From Gemmatimonadaceae bacterium (GTDB lineage Bacteria > Gemmatimonadota > Gemmatimonadetes > Gemmatimonadales > Gemmatimonadaceae): 64,000 nt of DNA. The DNA lies in NCBI GenBank assembly GCA_025929535.1, contig JAICLZ010000003.1, forward strand, positions 1 to 64,000, read 5' to 3'. Of the stretch, positions 8,489 through 16,755 are shown in pieces (position 1 is the first letter of the stretch; every line of letters starts with the position of its first letter). A model generated the notes under the pieces. It was not told the DNA's origin. It saw only the letters and a program-made list of their open reading frames with translations, and searched no databases. The translations under genes and the position numbers were made by a program.

Positions 8489-9474
8489 GAGACGCGCAGT
8501 ACGATTTTTCCGACGGACTCGTTCGACTCCATCCGCTCGTGCGCGGCGCGCACATCGGCGAGCGCAAACTCGCGATCGACCACCGCGCGGACGATGCCGC
8601 GCGCGAGCAGTGGCACGACCTGCTCCTCGAACGCCCGCGTGGCGGCGATCTTCTCCTCGATCGCGCGGCCGCGCAGCATCGTTCCGCGAATCGTGAGCCT
8701 TTGCGAGAGCACGCGGCCGAGCGGGATCGTGGCATCGCGGCCGGCCATCGTGCCGATGATCATGAGCCGGCCCAGAGGCGCCATGGCCTCGATGCTCGCA
8801 GGAAAGTACGCGCCGCCCACGAGATCGAGCACCACGTTCATCCCGCGTCCCCCGCTCCACTTCCTGGCGTGCTCCGCGAGCCGGCTCGGACTCTCCAGGG
8901 GCGCCCATCCATCTTCGAGCCCGTACTCCCGCGCGCGCTCGAGCTTCCCCTGCCCTCGCGCGGTGCCGAAGGGGACGGCGCCGAGCGCGCGCGTCAGCTG
9001 CACGGCCGCGAGGCCGACGCCGCTCGCCACCGCGTGGATGAGCACCGACTCGGATGCGCGCAGCTGCGCCTGCGTCACCAGCGCGTCGTGGGCGGTGATG
9101 AACGCCTCCGGCACCGCAGCCGCCTCCGTATAGCTCAGCGAATCCGGGATCTGCGCGAGCAGTCGCTCGTGCGTGACGAGATACTCAGCGTACGCGCCGC
9201 CGCCGACGATGCCGAACACGCGCTGACCCGCCTTCCATCTCGTCGCGCCAGGGCCGAGCTCCGCCACCTCGCCCGCGAGCTCCAGCCCCGGAATGTCCGC
9301 GGGCGAGTCTGCGGGCGCCGGGTAGTGTCCCTGCCGCTGCAGAACGTCGGCGCGGTTGAGCGCAGTCGCGTGCACGCGCACGAGCACCTGCGCGTGCGAT
9401 GGCGATGGCCGCGGCACCTCCCGAAGATCGAGCACCTCGATGCCACCGGGAGCGGTGATTACGATAGCGCGCAT
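8485..9474 (-). CDS. Zinc-independent NAD(P)H:quinone oxidoreductase (MDR superfamily)
   Basis: 329 residues, start MRAIVITAPGG. This is a medium-chain dehydrogenase/reductase of the zeta-crystallin/PIG3 type: GroES-like N-terminal part with TALNRADVLQRQGHYP, then a Rossmann part with SGVGLAAVQL as the dinucleotide-binding turn and LDLVGG. The catalytic-zinc cysteine pattern of alcohol dehydrogenases is absent, as expected for quinone reductases. The gene starts only 3 bp after the stop of the beta-barrel protein gene and overlaps the next gene by 4 bp, so it sits inside an operon. The likely reaction is NADPH-dependent reduction of quinones or enones in the cytoplasm. Its link to the surrounding envelope genes is unclear. 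Confidence 0.9.
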   Translation of the reverse strand: MRAIVITAPGGIEVLDLREVPRPSPSHAQVLVRVHATALNRADVLQRQGHYPAPADSPADIPGLELAGEVAELGPGATRWKAGQRVFGIVGGGAYAEYLVTHERLLAQIPDSLSYTEAAAVPEAFITAHDALVTQAQLRASESVLIHAVASGVGLAAVQLTRALGAVPFGTARGQGKLERAREYGLEDGWAPLESPSRLAEHARKWSGGRGMNVVLDLVGGAYFPASIEAMAPLGRLMIIGTMAGRDATIPLGRVLSQRLTIRGTMLRGRAIEEKIAATRAFEEQVVPLLARGIVRAVVDREFALADVRAAHERMESNESVGKIVLRVS

Positions 9475-9477
9475 CTC

Positions 9478-11805
9478 CTAAAACCTAGCCGACGTGTAGA
9501 GGTCCGCGCGCAGCGCATGGCTCGGATTCATCCCGTGCGCTACGTCGAAGCGCACGAGACCGTCGAACGCGGCCACACCGATGCCGGCGCCGGAGATCGG
9601 TTGCACGGAACGCGCGAAGTCCGCGCGCGCACCAGCCCATCCGATATCGTAGAAGATCGTGGGCCGGACGCCGGTGAACGTGCGCCCGAGCTCCACCCGG
9701 CCCAGCCAGTACGCGTCGCCCGCCTGCGTGCCGGGCTCCTGACCGCGCACGGTCGCAACGCCGCCGAGAAACCACAGCCGCTGCACCGGCAGCGATCCCA
9801 CGGAGCTGCCCACGCTGGCGGTGAGCGCACCATCGAGCCTGGAGCCGAGGCCGCGCGTCGCGGTCGCTTCGGCGGATGCGCGTGCGTAGTCGAAGGTTCC
9901 CGTTGCCCCCTCGCCTCTCAGTTCGATCACGGTGCGCAATTCTTTCGGATCGAGTCCGGAGGAGAGCCGGTATTGCGCACTCGCCCCGAGCTCCGATGCG
10001 CTCTGCGCACGGATGTTCGGGATGAATCCTGCGCCCCCGAGCAGATGCCACAGCGAGAGATTCGTGTGCTTCTCGGCATCATCTTGCCGTTCGGCGAACA
10101 GCCGCCACGTGAGCGCGTTGCTGCGCGGCGTAGCGGACGTGAGCTCCGCGCCCGCGCTCCGAAAATAGAATCCTTGGTCGTGCGACCAGAGGAGCGAGGA
10201 GATCGAGCTGCCGATGCTCAGCGGATCGCCCCGATCGTTCGCCGAATTCAGCCGCCTGTATGCGCCCAGCGAGTACGTGCGATCTCCGTTGCCTCGCAGC
10301 ACGTGCGCTTCGATGTTCGGCTGCCAGTCTGCAAGACCGATGCGTGCCGATGCGTTCGCCGTGTACCCTTTGCCCAGCGTGCTCTCCACGAGCACGCCCG
10401 CGGACAGAGCCTCGACGCGATTGTAGCGCAGCATCCCGCGATCCACGCCGTAGTGAATCGTCGGCCGCTGCGGATCCCACGCCGGTTGCAAACCGAGATC
10501 CAGCGATTTCTCGAGCTCCTTTCGTTCCTTCGTTCCGAAGAGCTCATCCCCGGCGTCGTAGATGGACGGAGAAAATTCCTTCGAGTGAACGAGGCTCGCC
10601 GTGTCGCACGGGATGCGAACGAGAATCGGCAGCGCGCCGCCGTAGCGCACGGAGTGTCGCGAGATCGTGTCGCCCGGAGTGCAGTCGAGCATGCCGAGCT
10701 CGCCCTCCTTCCGGCTTCTCCGCTCGTGCTCCGCTCTCACCCGTTCGCGGCCTGCATGCATCGCCGAATCCGAAGTCGAGCCGAAGATCGGTGGTAGCGA
10801 GTCGGTGCCGTTCACGCTCGCGTAGCGATAGCTCTCTTCCCGCGTGAAGGGAGCGCGCATGAAGCCGATGCGCATGCGCCCCGCGACGGTTTCCAGTCGC
10901 GGAAGCCACCAGCGCTGCTCGTGCAGCTCGTACTCCACGGTGAGCGCCGTCACCTCGAGCGACATCGGAAAGATCAGCGGCTTGACGAACTTCGGAACGT
11001 CCTCGAATGCGTCCTTCTCGGTGGCCTCGACGAACTCCACGATGTTCAGGGGAATCGTCGGCCGATATACAGCGCGGACCAGCCGGTGCGACTTCGTTTC
11101 GAACCACAACGATCCCACCATCAGGTCGGAGCGTGGCTGCCGCGCCTCCACCTTCACCTCGCGCAACCGGCCGCGCGTACCATCCGGAAGAAGAAACGAC
11201 ACCGAGTCGCCGCTCTGAAACCGGTAATACGCCTCGGCACCAGCCGCGAGCGGGTTGATGAGCTCGGGGCCGCTGTTCGAGCCTCCCACACTGTTCACAC
11301 CCGTGATGTGCAACAGGCTCTCACGCCCGGGATAGTAGGGTATGGCCTCGATGTGCAGCATGTCGGTCATCACGTGAACGCCCGGCGTGGTCATCGGCAG
11401 CGCCGAGCGCGCGCCGACCACGTCCACCACCGCGCCGCGGCCGCGCCGCCAGCGCACGCGTGCCGCAGTCTCGCTCCGCATGAACAGCTTCTCAGGCCCC
11501 GCGTTTCCGATCGCCAGTCCGATCGAAAGTCGCTCGTGCGACACCTCATCGTACGAGAGGAGCGTCGAATCCTGCTCGAGCCGGGCGCGCCGCGCGCCGA
11601 GCACCAGTTCCCGCGCGCTCGCATCGCGATACGCGCTGGCCTCGAGCTTCGGCGTGAGTGGAATCCTGCGCGCCTCCTTCCATCGCGCGAGGCGAACGGA
11701 GTCCTCATCCACGCGCGCGGTACTGCTGTCGCGCACACCGGTGTCGGCGCGCGCAGTTGGGGTCGGGACGCCTTGAAGCGCGACGAGAAGCGGAAGGAGG
11801 AGCAG
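9478..11805 (-). CDS. Outer-membrane beta-barrel protein with large periplasmic N-terminal region, probable CTG start
   Basis: Up to 775 residues. The C-terminal half has alternating short strands and ends in Phe (LYTSARF), the signature of an outer-membrane barrel. The end also resembles the Omp85/surface-antigen strand pattern (YDIGWAGARADF). The N-terminal half has a DUF5686-like look, with a beta-sandwich-type region followed by the barrel. The first GTG (11736) would remove the signal peptide. In the same frame, directly upstream, lies QILLLLPLLVALQG followed by PTPTARA, a convincing export signal, and the only NTG codon there is a CTG at 11805. A stop lies just before. Ligand and function are unknown; a role in surface attachment or transport is a guess. 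Confidence 0.75.
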   Translation of the reverse strand: MLLLPLLVALQGVPTPTARADTGVRDSSTARVDEDSVRLARWKEARRIPLTPKLEASAYRDASARELVLGARRARLEQDSTLLSYDEVSHERLSIGLAIGNAGPEKLFMRSETAARVRWRRGRGAVVDVVGARSALPMTTPGVHVMTDMLHIEAIPYYPGRESLLHITGVNSVGGSNSGPELINPLAAGAEAYYRFQSGDSVSFLLPDGTRGRLREVKVEARQPRSDLMVGSLWFETKSHRLVRAVYRPTIPLNIVEFVEATEKDAFEDVPKFVKPLIFPMSLEVTALTVEYELHEQRWWLPRLETVAGRMRIGFMRAPFTREESYRYASVNGTDSLPPIFGSTSDSAMHAGRERVRAEHERRSRKEGELGMLDCTPGDTISRHSVRYGGALPILVRIPCDTASLVHSKEFSPSIYDAGDELFGTKERKELEKSLDLGLQPAWDPQRPTIHYGVDRGMLRYNRVEALSAGVLVESTLGKGYTANASARIGLADWQPNIEAHVLRGNGDRTYSLGAYRRLNSANDRGDPLSIGSSISSLLWSHDQGFYFRSAGAELTSATPRSNALTWRLFAERQDDAEKHTNLSLWHLLGGAGFIPNIRAQSASELGASAQYRLSSGLDPKELRTVIELRGEGATGTFDYARASAEATATRGLGSRLDGALTASVGSSVGSLPVQRLWFLGGVATVRGQEPGTQAGDAYWLGRVELGRTFTGVRPTIFYDIGWAGARADFARSVQPISGAGIGVAAFDGLVRFDVAHGMNPSHALRADLYTSARF

Positions 11806-11820
11806 GATTTGGCGATATCT

Positions 11821-11839
11821 GGGTGGAGGACGTCCACCC
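11821..11839. terminator. Perfect 7-bp stem-loop ahead of the beta-barrel gene
   Basis: GGGTGGA (11821-11827) pairs perfectly with TCCACCC (11833-11839) across a 5-nt loop. It lies 35 nt past the stop of the Met/His-rich protein gene and just upstream of the probable CTG start of the beta-barrel gene (both minus strand). It may trim or terminate the upstream transcript, or fold in the leader and affect translation of the barrel gene. There is no T-tract. Confidence 0.35.
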
Positions 11840-11873
11840 TACGGCCGCCACACTCGCCGTGTTTCCAATCCCG

Positions 11874-13202
11874 CTACATGCCGGGCATGGCACCTTCCGT
11901 ATGCATGCGATCCGGGCGCAGGCGCAGGAATACCGCGTAGCCCTTCGGATTGCGGGTGCCGTACACCGCGGCCAGCGCGCCGGGCACCATGTCCAGCGTT
12001 CCGAGAATCGAAGCGCCAAGTGTGAGACCGTGCGCGCGCATGATCTCGCGACTGTAGCCGAGCGTGAGCGCGCCAATGTCGTATCGCTGCGATTCCGACT
12101 GATCGGCGACCGCGAGGTCCTGAGCACTCTTCTGCACGAGCTCCGCCCGACCAAAGAAGGTGTTCACGCCGTCGAGACTGATGTCCGTCTCGACCAACGC
12201 GCTGTTCGCGAGCGGCGCACCCAAGACTGCGTTCGCGCCGTAGATGAGTGAGCTGCTCCACTCTCCGCGCGCGCCGAGCAGACGCGTGTTCATGATCGAT
12301 GCCGCGTAGCGATGCATCGACTCTTCCGGGTGCAGCACCTCCGGGCTCGCGAGGTACGCGGCGGATGCACTGTAGCTCCAGTTCTCGTTCGGATTGTAGA
12401 AGATTCTCGCCGCGTACGAGTCGAGCTTCCGAGCTTCGATGTCGGTTCGATGCTCATCCGGCTCGCGACCGTTGAAGATCGATCCCTCCACCTTCCACGT
12501 GCGGCTGAACATCCCGAGCGTCAGCACGCCGAACGTGATGTGTGTGGCGTCCTGCCAGTGATGGCCCAACGGCGCGAGAGGATCGCTGGCCGCGGACGGA
12601 CGGTGCGGGAAGGCCACGGGACCGATCGCCGGCTCGCCCACCGGCGCCACATAGAGGGAGAGCGCGAGATCACGCGCGACCGGATGCTCGTAGAGCGCCG
12701 CAGCCTCCATGAAGAGGTCGTGCGGATGCTGGCGATCGTGCAACGGCAAACCGCGATAGCTCTCGCCGGACTGCAGCAGCAGCGGATAGCCCCGCGATCC
12801 GATGGTCGCGGGCTCGGCGCTGAGCATTCCGTGGAGATGCAACATCCCTCCCCACAGGGAGTGCATGGCCATCAGCATCCCCCAATTGATCGATCCGAGC
12901 TGATCGTCGCCCCGGGTGCCGAGCTGCCTGTCGTACTCGGCGTAGGCGACGCCGTGGACCATGAGCGTCCAGCTGCCGCGCACGAAATGCCAACCATAGT
13001 GGGGCGCCGTCTGCGGCTGCCAACTGGTGCCGGAACCGAGTCGCGTGTGCGGAATGCCGAGCACGCCGGCCATTCGGGCCTCCATGCCGGACATGGCGGA
13101 CATGCCCGGCATGTTCGGCATCGAGTCCTTCTGCGCGTGCGCCGCTGCGGGAGCAAGCGTCGCCGAGAGAGCGGCCGCCTGCATCCATCGGGAGATGATC
13201 AT
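11874..13202 (-). CDS. Secreted Met/His-rich outer-membrane-type protein, possibly metal related
   Basis: 442 residues. The signal peptide ends AAAHAQ (about residue 24). Directly after it comes a Met-rich segment (MPNMPGMSAMSGM), then a region with many Met, His and Trp residues (LMAMHSLWGGMLHLHGML, HDRQHPHDLF), and the protein ends MHTEGAMPGM. The rest alternates short amphipathic strands with aromatic residues, as expected for a beta-barrel. I do not recognise a named family. Met-rich MxxM patterns are known from copper-handling proteins such as CopB/PcoB and CusF, so copper binding is a reasonable hypothesis, not a conclusion. It is in the same orientation as its neighbours, with a 40-bp gap upstream. 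Confidence 0.7.
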   Translation of the reverse strand: MIISRWMQAAALSATLAPAAAHAQKDSMPNMPGMSAMSGMEARMAGVLGIPHTRLGSGTSWQPQTAPHYGWHFVRGSWTLMVHGVAYAEYDRQLGTRGDDQLGSINWGMLMAMHSLWGGMLHLHGMLSAEPATIGSRGYPLLLQSGESYRGLPLHDRQHPHDLFMEAAALYEHPVARDLALSLYVAPVGEPAIGPVAFPHRPSAASDPLAPLGHHWQDATHITFGVLTLGMFSRTWKVEGSIFNGREPDEHRTDIEARKLDSYAARIFYNPNENWSYSASAAYLASPEVLHPEESMHRYAASIMNTRLLGARGEWSSSLIYGANAVLGAPLANSALVETDISLDGVNTFFGRAELVQKSAQDLAVADQSESQRYDIGALTLGYSREIMRAHGLTLGASILGTLDMVPGALAAVYGTRNPKGYAVFLRLRPDRMHTEGAMPGM

Positions 13203-13242
13203 TCCGTGAAGGGTATGGTCGAAGGGTATCGCCAGGGGAGTG

Positions 13243-14310
13243 TCACGGAGCGGTCGGCGACGGCGCCGGGGAAGTCGCTCGTGAGGCGGCGTACGCCGAC
13301 GACATTTCCGCGCGCGTGCTCGCGAGCGTTGTGCGCATTGCCTCGCGGAGCTTCTTCACGGCCTTTCCCCGAATGTTGAACAGCCCGCCGCTCGGGAGGT
13401 CATCGAACTTCTGGCGGCGCAGGACGATCAGGTACGAGGCGGGGGTCTGGCCGGCGGTGGGGCTGGCATCGACAACCGTGATGTACTCGACCGCCGATTC
13501 GAAGTAGTGGGAAGCATAGAGAAGCTTGCTCGACATCCAGCTCTGGTCGGAGTGCACGACGGAGTTGAGAATCGAGCGCTCGACGACCTCGAGCGTCGGC
13601 TTGAGCCCGGGCATGCGATCCATCTCCCACGAGATGCGCGAAGCGACGTTTGGTGGCCGGGCATTGCGAGGCGCGAGCATCGACGTGAACGGCTCGTTCT
13701 CGATGCCCGGCGGCATCGGCTCGGCGAGAAGCACGCGGAACGCGTCGCTGCTGCGCACCGGACGCTTCGTGTCATCGTACACGACCGTTTCCTCCGCGCT
13801 GTCGGCGCGATAGGCGTTCACGTACGAAACGAGCCACTCGCGCATCAGGGAATCCGCGGACGGGAGCGGGTCGTGCGTTTTCTCGAGCGCGGTGCGGAAG
13901 CGCTCCATCTCGCGCGCGGGCAGCTTCACGTCGCACTTGAGGGGTTGGCACTTCGCGAGCGCCTTCGCGTCCGAGGCGTCGAGCGACAGCGAGGCAACGT
14001 CTTCGAGGCGCGCAGGCTCGCTGAACGGTCCGGATTGCGATTTCGCTCCAGCCAGAAATCCGGTGAGCTGCCTCACGTGGGCCACGTAAAACGACCGCGG
14101 TGCTTCGAGTCGCACGACGCCGAGCGTGGCGATCTCGGTTTTTTCCGGTGCGTCGATCGTGATGGCAAGAGCGTCGCCGCGCTCGATCGCGTCGAACTGC
14201 TTTGCGTCGAGCATCGTCAGGCGCTGCAGCGCGGGCGGGATTGCCTGCGCGCCGGCCGCGATCGAGCCGATCGCGCAAAACACCAGTGCCGTGCCCAAAT
14301 GGATGCTCAT
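13243..14310 (-). CDS. Secreted protein of unknown function
   Basis: 355 residues. The signal peptide is MSIHLGTALVFCAIGSIAAG with cleavage near AQA. The rest is mixed alpha/beta with one Cys pair (CQPLKC, around residues 120-125) that could form a disulfide in the periplasm. The C-terminal 25 residues are Ala/Ser/Pro-rich. I recognise no enzymatic motif. It is the first gene of the minus-strand run that continues to 5816, with a 40-bp gap to the next gene; the promoter should lie in the 380-bp gap before the plus-strand lipoprotein gene. Confidence 0.7.
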   Translation of the reverse strand: MSIHLGTALVFCAIGSIAAGAQAIPPALQRLTMLDAKQFDAIERGDALAITIDAPEKTEIATLGVVRLEAPRSFYVAHVRQLTGFLAGAKSQSGPFSEPARLEDVASLSLDASDAKALAKCQPLKCDVKLPAREMERFRTALEKTHDPLPSADSLMREWLVSYVNAYRADSAEETVVYDDTKRPVRSSDAFRVLLAEPMPPGIENEPFTSMLAPRNARPPNVASRISWEMDRMPGLKPTLEVVERSILNSVVHSDQSWMSSKLLYASHYFESAVEYITVVDASPTAGQTPASYLIVLRRQKFDDLPSGGLFNIRGKAVKKLREAMRTTLASTRAEMSSAYAASRATSPAPSPTAP

Positions 14311-14691
14311 GAAAGATCGCCAGCGCGCTGGAAGCCTGTCACGGCGTGAGGCGCGAAACGTCGAGTCCGGTACCTCCGAGCTTTGTGTACTTCATGCTAC
14401 GAATTGAGGGTAGCTCATGGCTGTGTGCGCTAGAGGAGATCGCGACTGATCGGCGTCAGGCGAGCTTCGATCCAATCTAGACGGCATGGTTACGACCGAC
14501 CGGCGACACTCTTGCGTAGGCCGAAGTCACAAAGATTCTTTACCGATTTTAATAGTAGGGGATCGCTCTCACGCGAGCACGAGGGCAACGGCGCCTCGCT
14601 CTTCGCTCACCGAGATCGCGTCGAGGTCGATCTCCGCACGGATGCCGCGCTCGCGCTGGCGTTCGCAGACTCGAAATGGCGTGAGGAGAAC
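14311..14691. promoter_or_regulatory. Divergent intergenic region (381 bp)
   Basis: Non-coding gap between the minus-strand secreted protein and the plus-strand lipoprotein. It is less GC-rich than the genes, with a clearly AT-rich patch at 14531-14565. A Shine-Dalgarno GAGGAG at 14683-14688 serves the ATG at 14692. An open frame runs back from that ATG to 14512, but it has no coding character. Promoters for both directions must lie here, but I cannot pick convincing -35/-10 pairs. Confidence 0.5.
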
Positions 14692-16662
14692 ATGAAACGC
14701 ATCGGACCGTTGGGTGTGGGGATGGTGCTGGTGATCGCCGCATGCAGCGAAGGAACGTCGCCCTCCAAGGTTGCGCCCGCGTCGAGAGCGAAGTCGCAGC
14801 GGCACCTGTCGGCGCAGGTCGTCAATCAGGCGGGCAACAGCTTCTACCAGGTGTTCGTGAACGCCGCTCAGGGACCCGGCATCGGCGAGTACACGATCAT
14901 GACGGGGCCGAATCACCCGGTCACGATCTCGACCGGCAGCCCGCAAAACGTGCTCTTCGGCGACGGTGAGCCGGGCACCTCGTACAACTCATTCATCTCG
15001 TACACCACCGGCACCACCTACGTGGCCACTAGTTTCGCGCCGGAGCCCGGACTCGTGGTGCTCGATCCCACCCAGCCGGGGATCACGGCAACGGTCACCG
15101 CACTCGGCACGACGGGTTACCGTACGACCTACACGCTCGCCGGTCCGCCCCAGACGCCGGACGAGCTCACGATCGTGCAGGACGTGAACACGCATGGTAC
15201 GACCTTTCAGAATTCGACGGTCGAGGTCACGACGACGATCACCAACAACGGCAGCGCGCCGGTCTCCATCGGGCTGCGCTACCTGTGGGACACGCAAATC
15301 GGGCAGGATGATGGACCCACGTTCCAGCCATTGAATCCGGATGCCGCCGTCCTCCTGACGGAAAAGAGTTTCGAGCCGCCTACCTTCGGCTTCTATCGCA
15401 TTCAGGACAACAACGGAAACCAGACAACGCCTCTGTTCAACGTCTTCGGCACGGTCACGCAGCCCACGTCGGTGACCCCGCCGCCCACTCCGCCGGACCG
15501 GCTCGTGAACGCATCGTGGCCCGCGGCAGTGAACCTTCCGTTCGCGTACACGGCAAATCCGTCGCTGGATGTGTCGTCGCCCACGGGCGGCGTGGACGAC
15601 AACGCGGTCCTCTACTACTGGGGTGCTACGCAGGCCACGGCGATCTCCATAGCGCCCGGCGCCTCGAAGACGTTCTCGGAGTCCGTCGTCTCGGGTGAGG
15701 CGAATGCCCCGCCCCCGTTCAATCAGGCGCCGGTGGCCCACATCACCGCGCCCGCGAACAACTCCTCGTTCGCGCAGGGTGCAACGGTGAGCTTTGCCGG
15801 CAATGCGACTGATCCCGAGGACGGCGCGTTGAGTGGCAGCTCGCTGGTGTGGACGAGCAGTCGGGATGGGCAGATCGGCACGGGCACGTCGTTCTCGACG
15901 ACGTTGCTCTCGGTTGGTACGCACACGATCACGCTCACGGCCACCGACGGGCAAGGTGCGACGGGAACGGCGACCATCACCGTGACGATCACGGGCGCCG
16001 GACAGAATCAGTCTCCGACGGCACAGATCACCTCGCCGGCGAACGGGGCGATCATCACCCCGAACACTGCCGTCACGCTCACCGGCACGGGAACGGATGC
16101 GGAGGACGGCGCGCTCACCGGCGCCTCGCTCGCATGGAGCGACAGCGTCTCCGGCGCGCTCGGCACCGGCGCCTCCGTCGCGCTCACGTCGTTGCCCGTG
16201 GGCCCGCACACGATCACGCTCACGGCAACCGACAGCAAGGGTGCGACCGGCACCGCGACCGTTCGCGTGATAGTCGGCTACAGTCAGCGCATCGGCACGG
16301 ACGGCGGATCGCTCTGCGTCGAGGCCTGCCATCTATCGCTGTTCGTTCCAGCCGGCGCGCTGTCGTCGCCGACGACACTGATCGAGTGGCCGGTCGCCAC
16401 ACCACCGTCGCCGCCCGCCGGGATCGTAGGCGGAGCCCACATGATCGCACCTCAGATCACCTTCGCCACCAACGGTGCGCTCGGCATCGGCTACGATCCG
16501 ACGACGCTTCCGAGCGGAGTGTCGGAGAGCTCGCTCCGGCTCTACATGTTCACGGGCGGCACGTGGGAGCTCATTTCGAACAGTAACGTCAACACCAGCT
16601 CGCACATCGTATATGCGCAGGTCGGCTCGACGGGGCTGTTCGCGATCGTCGCAACGCCGTAA
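14692..16662 (+). CDS. Surface lipoprotein with two Ig/PKD-like repeats and a ZU5-like C-terminal domain
   Basis: 656 residues. The N-terminus has a lipoprotein signal with lipobox IAAC. Residues about 60-340 form a beta-rich domain I do not recognise. Two tandem repeats of about 95 residues follow (from about 344 and 439), each starting N(Q)xPxAxITxPAN and ending VGxHTITLTATDxxGATGTAT, the pattern of bacterial Ig/PKD-like domains. A C-terminal domain (about 528-656) with GGSLCVEAC...VPAGAL resembles ZU5-like domains. The start was chosen for the lipoprotein signal and the GAGGAG ribosome-binding site 3 nt upstream of the ATG. The architecture suggests an adhesive or structural surface protein. 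Its stop faces a convergent operon across a 93-bp gap with two stem-loops. Confidence 0.85.
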   Translation: MKRIGPLGVGMVLVIAACSEGTSPSKVAPASRAKSQRHLSAQVVNQAGNSFYQVFVNAAQGPGIGEYTIMTGPNHPVTISTGSPQNVLFGDGEPGTSYNSFISYTTGTTYVATSFAPEPGLVVLDPTQPGITATVTALGTTGYRTTYTLAGPPQTPDELTIVQDVNTHGTTFQNSTVEVTTTITNNGSAPVSIGLRYLWDTQIGQDDGPTFQPLNPDAAVLLTEKSFEPPTFGFYRIQDNNGNQTTPLFNVFGTVTQPTSVTPPPTPPDRLVNASWPAAVNLPFAYTANPSLDVSSPTGGVDDNAVLYYWGATQATAISIAPGASKTFSESVVSGEANAPPPFNQAPVAHITAPANNSSFAQGATVSFAGNATDPEDGALSGSSLVWTSSRDGQIGTGTSFSTTLLSVGTHTITLTATDGQGATGTATITVTITGAGQNQSPTAQITSPANGAIITPNTAVTLTGTGTDAEDGALTGASLAWSDSVSGALGTGASVALTSLPVGPHTITLTATDSKGATGTATVRVIVGYSQRIGTDGGSLCVEACHLSLFVPAGALSSPTTLIEWPVATPPSPPAGIVGGAHMIAPQITFATNGALGIGYDPTTLPSGVSESSLRLYMFTGGTWELISNSNVNTSSHIVYAQVGSTGLFAIVATP

Positions 16663-16673
16663 CCGCTCTGCAT

Positions 16674-16698
16674 GCCCTCGCGCGAACGGCGCGAGGGC
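16674..16698. terminator. Strong 10-bp stem-loop
   Basis: GCCCTCGCGC (16674-16683) and GCGCGAGGGC (16689-16698) form a perfect stem with a 5-nt GAACG loop, 12 nt after the lipoprotein stop. It is the best terminator candidate for the plus strand. It has no T-tract. Confidence 0.55.
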
Positions 16699-16717
16699 GA
16701 TGAGGCGGAAGGGAAAT

Positions 16718-16741
16718 GCCGGAGGGCATCCACTCTCCGGC
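16718..16741. terminator. Second stem-loop in the convergent gap
   Basis: GCCGGAG (16718-16724) pairs perfectly with CTCCGGC (16735-16741) across a 10-nt loop, followed by CTTTG. It lies 15 bp past the end of the convergent histidine kinase gene and may terminate either transcript. Confidence 0.45.
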
Positions 16742-16755
16742 CTTTGCCGCATCGG

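Noticed and set aside
14512-14691. N-terminal extension of the Ig-like lipoprotein
   Set aside because: The frame is open, but the lipoprotein signal and a GAGGAG ribosome-binding site mark the start at 14692.
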